Source: Larimichthys crocea (lineage: Eukaryota; Chordata; Actinopteri; Sciaenidae). From it: a stretch of 64,000 bases of DNA. The stretch's first letter is position 1, and each line of letters starts with the position of its first letter. Shown here one piece after another: positions 56,403 through 64,000 of this stretch. The translations under genes were made by a program, and so were the position numbers. Where the stretch lies: NCBI RefSeq assembly GCF_000972845.2, contig NW_020852853.1, forward strand, positions 400,197 through 464,196, in the 5' to 3' direction. Under the pieces are notes generated by a model. That model did not search any database. It was not told where the DNA came from and worked only from the letters and a program-made list of their open reading frames with translations.

Positions 56403-56964
56403 AACAGGAAATGGGCTGAACTTCATAAAGCGCCTTTCTACAAGTTCTTTAAGTTAATGTGTGTAACACTGTTACTGTGATGAATCTATAAAATTAATTT
56501 TATTTATATTTAACATTTAATCTTGTCTATAATAACCAGATCCTGAAAGTAATGTGACATGAGGGGTTTCTGAATAAAGAGCACTAACGTGTACATTACA
56601 CGTGGAACATATATACACACACACACACACATATATATGTGTGTGTGTGTGTGTTATGTATGGAATATAATAAGTTTAAACAGATCTAAAATAAAATACA
56701 GCAAATATAAACAGTAATAAATAGACAAATATAAAAAGATATTCACAGTGTAGATATAGCAGTATAAACAGTGTGAATATAGCAACTACACACGGAGGGG
56801 GTGCACTCTGATGACATGGATATCTATACAGCTATACAATTGCATGTCTGTGTGTGTGTTCCAAGTTAAAAACCTTGGTAAAGAAAACCCTTGTACACTT
56901 TTTCCGTGTGTTGCCACTCTGCACTTAAGAGCTGCGCTCCACTTGCCACACCAAAAGGCGCACG
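56403..56964. other. AT-rich spacer with AC/GT palindrome
   Basis: No gene recognised. At 56608-56662 a near-perfect palindrome is formed by ATATATACACACAC and GTGTGTGTGT runs meeting at CATATATATG. Confidence 0.6.
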
Positions 56965-57715
56965 TGCGCATATATATGTCTGCGTGTAATATGTCTTGTG
57001 TATATGTCTGCGTATAGATAGGTCTGCGTGTATAGTGTCGGTGTGTATATGTCTGCGTATATATATGTCTGCGTGTAGGTCTGTGTGTATATTCTTGCGT
57101 GTATATATGTCTGCGTGTATATGTCTGCGTATATATATGTCGGCGTGATATGTTTGTTTGTGTGTATATGTCTGCGTATATATATGTCTGCGTGTAATGT
57201 CTGCGTATATAGTCTGCGTGTATATGTCTGTGTGTATATGGTTGCGTATTATGCTCGTGTATAGTCTGCGATATATGTCGCGTGTATATGTCTCATATAT
57301 ATGTCTGTGTATTGTCTGCGTGTAGATGCTGTGTATATATGTCTGTGTATATATGTCTGGTGTATATGTCTGCGTGTTAATGTCTGGTGTGTAATGTCTG
57401 CGTATTTATGTCTGTGTATATGTCTGCGTATATATGTCGTGTATATATGTCTGATATATGTCTGGTGTATATATGTCTGTGTGTATATGTCTAGATATGT
57501 CTGGTTATATATGTCTGTTGTATATGTCTGCGTATATATGTCTGCGTGTATATGTCTGCGTATATATGTTCTGTGTTATATATGTCTTATATTTCTGTGT
57601 ACTAATGTCTTGTGTATATGTCTTATATGTCTGTGTATATATGTCTGTGTGTATAGTGTCTGTTAATATGTCTGTTTGTATATGTCTGCGTGTATATGTC
57701 TGTGTATATATGTCT
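56965..57715. repeat. Degenerate satellite (TATATGTCTGCGTG)n, inverted relative to 53.7-56.3 kb
   Basis: ATATATGTCTGTGTATATGTCTGCG steps, largely the reverse complement of the TATATACACAGACA satellite, with many indels. Together the two tracts form large inverted arms around a ~650-bp spacer. Confidence 0.93.
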
Positions 57716-57724
57716 TTGGATCAG

Positions 57725-58309
57725 GCCAATCAGCTCTCTGTCTGTCTCCCTCTTCTCTGTTTCTCTCTCTGTCTGTCTGTGTGTCTGTCGGTCTCTCTCT
57801 CTCTCTGTCTGCTGTCTGTGTTCTGTCTGTCCCTCTCCTCTTCGGTCGGTCCTCTCTCTCTGTCTGTTGTCTGTCCTCTCTCTCTGTCGGTCTGTGTGTC
57901 CTTCTGTCTCGTCTGTCTGTGTCTGTCTGTCTGTCTGCTCTCTCTGTCTTGTGTCTGTCCTCTCTCTCTGCTCTCTCTGTCTGTCTGTGTGTCTGTCTGT
58001 CCTCTCGGTCTGTGTCCCTGTCTGTCTGGTCTGCTCTCTCTCTGTTGTGTTGTCTGTCGTCCTCGCTCTCTGCTGTCTGCGCTCTCTCTGTCTGGTGTCT
58101 GTCTCTCTCTCTGCGTCTGCTGTCCTGTCTCTGTCTGTCTCTCTCTCTCGTCTGTCGTGTCTGTCCTCGTCGTCTGTCTGTCTCTCGCTCTCTCCTGTCT
58201 GTCTGTCGCTCTGTCTGTCTGTCTCTCTCTCTGTCCTGTCGTCCCTCTCTCTCGCTGTCTGTCTGTCCTCTCTCTCTGTCCTCTCTCTCTGTCTGTCTCT
58301 CGTCGTCTG

Positions 58310-58341
<32 letters not shown>

Positions 58342-58580
58342 GTCTGTCTCTCTCCTCTCTCTGTCTGTCTCTCCTGCTGTCTGTCTCGCTCTCTGTCTGT
58401 TCCTCTCTCTCTGTCGGTCTGTCTCTCTCCTGTCTGTTGTCTCTCCTCTTCTGTTTCTGTCCTCTCTCGTCTGTCTGTCTCTCGTCTGTCTGCTGTCTCT
58501 CGCTCTGTCCTCTCTCCTTGTCTGTCTGTGTCCTCTCTCTCTCTCTGTCTGTCTGTCTGTCTCTCTCCTCTCTGTCTGTC

Positions 58581-58611
<31 letters not shown>

Positions 58612-58627
58612 GTCTGTCTTTCTCTTC
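57725..58627. repeat. (TCTC/TGTC)n microsatellite tract
   Basis: CTCTCTCTGTCTGTCTG steps with many dropouts. Three long overlapping serine/leucine/cysteine-rich frames are low-complexity artefacts. Confidence 0.95.
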
Positions 58628-59045
58628 TCTTTATGTTTGATGTTCAGTAACGTTTGATTTTTTCGTCTTTGTGTCAGACTCGTGAATTCTCCGTCACATC
58701 ATTTAAAATCTATGCTCCCAGAATGCACTGCAGGCCGGTGCGCTCGGTTTGTGATTATCAACCCGCGAGTCAGTAACGCATCATGGCCGTGATGTGTTTA
58801 CTGACACAGGGAAAGGAGACAGTCAACAGGACCGAATGTCTCGCTCATCTGATGTCTCAGTATTAAAGTTGTCATGGTAACGTTAGCTGCATGAGTTGAT
58901 GATGACGTAACAGATCATGATGGAACTCTTTGTGACATCACAGTGTACAAACACTCATTAGTCGTTAGTAAAATATAATTAAAGCACCACACCCAAAGTC
59001 ATTCTATTTATTACTGGAATATATTTTACATAAACAGATCAATGT
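58628..59045. other. Intergenic, nothing recognised
   Basis: Ordinary mixed sequence without repeat structure or a long reading frame. Confidence 0.6.
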
Positions 59046-60122
59046 AGCCACAAGGGGGCACAAGCCAGCGTCTTATTGTGCCGGTCCCAAGCCCGGATAA
59101 ATACAGAGGGTTGTGTCAGGAAGGGCATGATTTGCTTTGAGGATGTTGATAGAGAAGTACAGAGGTCGAGGGAGCTGCACTGTGTTTTGTAGATCTGGAG
59201 AAAGCTTGTGACAGGGGGCCCAGAGAGGAACTGTGGTATTTGTATGAGTCTGGAGTGACAGAGAAGTAGTTAGAGCGGTGCAGGACATGTATGAGGGCTG
59301 TAAGACAGTGGGAGGTGTGCTGTAGGTGTGACAGAGATTCAAGGTGGAGGTGGGACTGCATCAGGGATCAGCTCTGAGCCCTCTTGTTCGCTATGGTGAT
59401 GGACAGGCTGACAGACGAGGTTAGAACGGAATCTCCATGGACTATGATGTTTGCAGATGACATTGTGATCTGTAGTGAGAGCAGGGAACAGTGGGAGAGA
59501 AGCTAGAGAGGGTGAGAAAGAGAGAGGAATGAAGGTTACAGGGAGAAGAGATAAAGAAGGTGGAGGATTTAAGTATTTAGGGACAACAGTCCAGAGCAAT
59601 GGAGAGTGTGGAAAAGAGGTGAAGAAGCGTGGCAGGCAGGTTGGAACGGGTGGAGAAAAGGTCGTGTGATGTGTGAAGAAGATTTTCAGCTAAAATGAAA
59701 GGAAAGGGTAGACCAGCGATGCTGTTAGGGCTAAGACATGAGGAAAAGACAGGAGGCAGAGCTGGAGGAAGCAGAGATGAAGATGCTGAGTTCTCTTTGG
59801 AGGGACCAGGATGGATAGAGCAGAATGAGTCATCAGAGGGACAGCACATGTTAGAGGTTTTGGAGATAAAGTCAGAGAGGCCAGACTGAGATGGTTCAGA
59901 ACTGTCCGAGAGAGAGAGTAATATATTGGTAGAAGGATGCTGAGTTGTAACTGCCAGACAGGAGGCCTAGAGGAAGACCAAAGAGGAGGTTTATGGATGC
60001 AGTGAAAGAGGACATGAAGGTAGCTGGTGTGAGAGGAGAGGATGCAGAAGACAGGGTTAGATGGAGGCAACTGATTCACTGTGGTGACCCCTGAAGGGAA
60101 AAGCCCAAAGGAGGAGAGTAAA
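59046..60122 (+). mobile_element. RTE-type LINE fragment, decayed
   Basis: Frame-shifted plus-strand reverse transcriptase: a DLEKA-like motif near 59195, GVTEK, MVMDRLTDEV then ESPWTMMFADDIVIC (catalytic FADD box at about 59450-59468), later KYLGTTVQSNGECGKEVKKR and the tail KRGGLWMQ-like region. The 3' end near 60080 (CTGTGGTGACCCCTGAAGGG then AAAAGCCCAAAGGAGGAG) is typical of fish RTE-group elements. Many stops and indels. Confidence 0.85.
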
Positions 60123-60124
60123 AA

Positions 60125-60645
60125 AAGTAAAGTGCCACAGTGACCCACAGAGACCCACAAGACCCACAGTGACCCACAGTAGACCCACAGAGACCCACAG
60201 AGACCCACAGTGACCCACAGAGACCCACAGTGACCCACAGAGACCCACAGAGACCCACAGAACCCACGAGACCCACAGTGACCCACAAGACCCACAGAGA
60301 CCCCAAGACCACAGACCACAGTGACCACAGAGACCCCAGAGACCCCCAGTGACCCCAGACCCACAGTGAACCAGAGACCCCAATGACCCACAGAGACCCA
60401 CAGAGACCCACAGTGACCCACAGTGACCCACAGAGACCCACAGAGACCCACAGTGACCCACAGAGACCCACAGTGACCCACAGAGATCCAGAGTGAACAC
60501 CACAGAGACCCACAGTGACCCACAGTGACCCACAGAGACCCACAGTGACCCACAGAGATCCAGAGTGACCCACAGTGACCCACAGAGACCCACAGTGACC
60601 CACAGAGATCCAGAGTGACCCACAGTGACCCACAGAGACCCACAG
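60125..60645. repeat. 10-21-bp minisatellite (GACCCACAGT/GACCCACAGA)n
   Basis: Alternating GACCCACAGT and GACCCACAGA units with occasional GATCCAGAGT. It begins at the A-rich 3' end of the RTE fragment, a frequent birthplace of tandem repeats. Confidence 0.95.
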
Positions 60646-60785
60646 TGTTTAGACTTCCTTCCACCCAGAGGAAGAAGCAGTGAAGAGAACATGTGGATGT
60701 CTCTGTCTTCAGGCAGTAATCCTGTCATCCCCCTCAGGGTGGAGGTTGTCTGTCAGTCTTAATCCTTTAGGACGCTGCAGCGGGG

Positions 60786-62837
60786 TCACTCCTGATATTT
60801 GGGGATGCATCCATGGAGTTCGATGAGCTCCGGCCAGTTTTCGTATTTATTATTTGCTGGGTCATTCTTCACGTGCTGGAAACAGTCAAAGGAACCAGAG
60901 CATCTAAATTCACTCATTGATACTACACTGACCTGTAATCAGGTGAATGGTGTCACATTACAGTTCCTCGTCCCATTCACCGTCTTCCAACCACCAGCAG
61001 ACACCTCCTCCTTCCATAACCAATCATAAAAGGGTGTATTTACCTTTTCAAAGCTGCTGTCCACTGCTGCTCCTTTGCCACCAACAAACACCCAGCTATC
61101 TCTGAATCTCAGTGACTGGATCGCAGTGCTTCCCAGTTCAGCCATCAGCTTCCTGGCTTCATCATTCAGCCTGTTTAAACAAGCCAGTCAAAGTATGTCA
61201 GTCAGTGTTTCCACTGGTTTCACCACCACTTTTAAAAGTGAACGTTTGAGTTTGTGACACTTTACTTTGACGCTGGTTCATCGTATGTTGCAATCAGCAC
61301 AACCGAGCCTTTGTCAATGCTCTTCAGGAAGTCAATGAGCGGCTGTACTTCTGCAACAGAAATGTGAAATCCTCTGGCTGCATGGGACCACATGGAAGTT
61401 AAATTATATTAACTATCAGCTGCTACTTACCGCCGGTGAACATGTTAAAGTGACCGGTCTTTATGGCTTCCCCGGTTTTACCTGTTACATACAGACACTT
61501 TACTGTGAGGGATGATTCATGAACCACAGGCAGCAGCGATGCAGGTTATTAGCTCAGAACTCACCGTTCACTATAACAATGTTTATTCCAATTCCAGCGT
61601 TGTTGAGGACCATTCCAAGAACCCTGAGAAAAGTTTGAAATAGCAGTCAGCAACCTGACAACGAGCAAACACACAGAGTGTGGTTCACACTCAACCACTG
61701 TGACCTTTTTTAAAATCTAAAGGCAACAACAAAAGTTCTGAGACACTGTTTGGACGTGAGCAGAAGAAGTTCAGACGCCTACGGTTTGTTTTGGAGGCAG
61801 ATCTTTGGAGGCATGACGTTAGCAGCTCCACTCTGGATGTAGAAGCCATACGTCTCCTCTGGACACTCTACCTTCGTATTACACATTGCAGCTGAAGTAG
61901 AAATGTTCACAACATTGATTAATCCGGCATCAGATCACCTCAATCATTCATCCGATCAAGTTCAATAAATCACTAACCTGACTGTTTAGGCAACGTCTTG
62001 GTTGACTGACTGTCAAATCTTGAAATTATAGCTCGACGCCATTCAGCTGAAAAAACTGAAGTTACAGGACGACAGAGATGTTAAGTTCATCAACATAATA
62101 AAACACCTTCAGACTTCAAGAATGAAAGGTTCGTTTGTAGTTTCATCGATCATGTTCAGCTCGGTTACACAGAGCTACCAAGACTTCAAGTGGCTCTTTA
62201 AAATGTCATCTACTAAGGATTCCCTCCGTGTGTTTCTGCATTTCCACCATGTCAGAGTTTAAAAACTCGGTGTGTATAAGTGAGATTGTGTCCATATGTA
62301 ACTGTAAAGTTCATCTGTATGCAGATGACACTATTCTATACTTCATCATTGCACAATACGAGAGTAACAATAAAAAAATAGTTTGACAGTTTGTGAAATG
62401 TCTTTCTTCTCGCTTACCAAGATGTAAACTCGACCTACCATATCTAAAGCTCCATGATTAACATGTTAAATGTTGTTTGTTTTATTTGTACAAAAACAGA
62501 TGTGTAAGAATGACTTCCTCTGCACAGAGACGTCCCGATATCACAACTATATGTTAACGAGAGAGCTTTATATTTAATAAGAGCAGCTCTGTGGTGCTTT
62601 GAACAAGACACACTTTGCACAAAATACAGCACATGCTTCTTTTATGAGTAACTGATTAAATAACTCATTTTAAAGTCTCTATGTCGAGGGTTTCTAATGT
62701 CTTGTATAAAACAGGTGGCGATATAGATTATAGTATGTGGTAAAAGAATGTTTCCGTACTTTCGTTACTGTTGTCCTGCAGCATAAATGTGATGAAGAGA
62801 ATCACCGGCACAAGCAGCAGCATGCACTGCCAAACTT
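60786..62837 (-). CDS. FAM3-family secreted protein (8 exons seen)
   Basis: FAM3 proteins (FAM3A-D, including ILEI and PANDER) are small secreted beta-sheet proteins with signalling or metabolic roles. Minus-strand exons: 62837-62760, 62046-61978, 61891-61783, 61623-61565, 61481-61431, 61350-61266, 61170-61044, 60875-60786 (TGA); phases agree. With the ATG at 62823 the product is 217 residues, a little short of the usual ~225-235, and the reading frame is open upstream (EVWQC), so a further 5' coding exon is possible. A hydrophobic signal/anchor ([15 protein letters not shown]) precedes the domain: [92 protein letters not shown] and [15 protein letters not shown]. Four domain cysteines are present. 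I cannot assign the A/B/C/D subtype. Confidence 0.93.
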
Positions 62838-63786
62838 CTGCAGAAAAGAGGTGGAGACATCGAATCAAAAGGATGAACTGTGTTTAAACCAGCAACGTCA
62901 GACCTGATTCAAACAGGCTAATCAGAGAATCAATGTTCTGCATGAGAGAGTGTTTGTGCATTTGTTCAACCATTTCCATTACAGTTAACATTCAGTTATA
63001 AAAGTCACATCATTACTACAGAACACTCTGAATGGTTTAAGTGCATATTAAATGCATTACTGTATAGTTACATTTATTTAATATGGACTAACATGACGTT
63101 GATGACAGCAGCTGTTCTTAAACTTTGTGCTAAACTTAATTAAATATTTTCACCTAGTTAGCCTTGTGAGGAGTGACTGTTACTGACAAACACTAATTTT
63201 AAGTCTTTCTTTTTAAACTCATCATTAGTTGTATGATCATCCTGTTTGTTCAAAGCTGTCAGATGTTTGCTTTTATTCTTATTGTAAGTAGGCATGGCCT
63301 GAACCACCCTGAATAAACACGCAGTGAGTTAATGAATAATGAACAATGCCGTGTGTATGGGTATCGAGGAGCAAAGAAAGAAGTGCAAGAACAAATAGTT
63401 CACGTCACTCCAGATGATAAAATCCTAAATGTTAAATCATCAAAACGTCTCAACTTTAAATAATGAAATCTTGTTTTGTATTTGATGGAATCAGAGTAAA
63501 CCTGTTCAGCACTTCAGAGGAAGCACTCCTTAACTCAACCAGCTGCAACAATAATGTCAATGCTCAATAAGAAAGTAAGCACAGTATTAAGACACACACA
63601 CACATACTTTCCTACAGTACCAACAGTGGACGGTCAATCTATACTAACCAAGTGGTGACTGGTATTTCTGCTCATTGTGGAAATGCAAAAATAGAAATTC
63701 AACTTTAGTTTTAAGGTTTTTACCAAATTATTACTTCAAATGTGCTTTTTAAAAATGTTTTAAAGAAATAGCAAAGTGGAGACCTC
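62838..63786. other. Upstream of the FAM3-family gene, nothing recognised
   Basis: AT-rich sequence without recognisable exons or repeats apart from a short AC run near 63592-63605. The missing FAM3 first exon may lie here. Confidence 0.5.
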
Positions 63787-64000
63787 TGTAACTGTAACTG
63801 TCTGTAACTGTAACTGTCTGTAACTTGTAACTGTAACTGTAACTGTCTGTAACTGTCTGTAACTGTAACTGTCTGTAACTTGTAACTGTCTGTAACTGTA
63901 ACTGTCTGTAACTGTCTGTAACTGTAACTGTCTGTAACTGTCTGTAACTGTAACTGTCTGTAACTGTCTGTAACTGTAACTGTCTGTAACTGTAACTGTC
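63787..64000. repeat. Minisatellite (CTGTAACTGTAA/CTGTCTGTAA)n
   Basis: CTGTAA and CTGTCTGTAA steps tandemly repeated and running off the right edge of the window. Confidence 0.95.

Noticed and set aside
57458..58657. 399-codon serine/leucine/valine-rich frame
   Set aside because: Microsatellite (TCTC/TGTC)n translation; two other frames are equally open.

Overview
This is a gene-dense but extremely repeat-laden vertebrate nuclear segment, best explained as a teleost fish, probably a percomorph. The evidence is spliced genes with GT-AG introns and clear vertebrate orthologues, tRNA-derived SINEs and L2/RTE-type LINE pieces of the kinds common in fish, hAT-like and PIF/Harbinger elements, and unusually many minisatellites, nearly every long intron carrying one. 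No bacterial or viral genome features are seen.

Layout. (1) 501-14209 (+): 3' two-thirds of an RPGRIP1L-like ciliary transition-zone gene (coiled coils, two C2 domains, C-terminal RPGR-interacting region). Its introns hold a 1.3-kb AG-free minisatellite, an L2-type LINE, a SINE with target-site duplication, a foldback DNA element whose arms contain a minisatellite, and two consecutive hAT-like elements. (2) 16752-24101 (+): complete nox5, a calcium-regulated NADPH oxidase of 16 coding exons and 786 residues. (3) 26.4-32.3 kb (+): CpG-rich promoter and the first seven coding exons of ambra1 (WD40 autophagy/cullin adaptor). (4) 32.3-41.9 kb: a disturbed zone. A 10-base N gap is followed by ambra1's next exons on the minus strand, then a minus-strand gene piece with SUMO-interaction-like motifs, then the same ambra1 exons again on the plus strand in the wrong order, with a Harbinger element in both copies. 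The 3' end of ambra1 is absent. I read this as either a misassembly or a real inverted duplication. (5) 42263-47242 (-): complete sycp3 (meiotic chromosome axis, 239 residues). (6) 48728-53619 (-): complete actr6 (nuclear actin-related protein, 396 residues). (7) 53.7-58.6 kb: long degenerate satellite tracts, partly mutually inverted. (8) 59.1-60.1 kb: decayed RTE-type LINE. (9) 60786-62837 (-): FAM3-family secreted protein gene.

The genes have unrelated jobs (cilium, superoxide production, autophagy, meiosis, chromatin remodelling, secreted signalling) and show no sign of being a functional cluster. The most distinctive sequence biology is a minisatellite whose 31-bp unit is the exon-intron boundary of ambra1 itself: 20 exonic bases plus 11 intronic bases, so most copies carry a 5' splice site. 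Exon coordinates were derived by eye from splice consensus, reading phase and family knowledge. Most are expected to be exact, but first exons and UTRs are uncertain.
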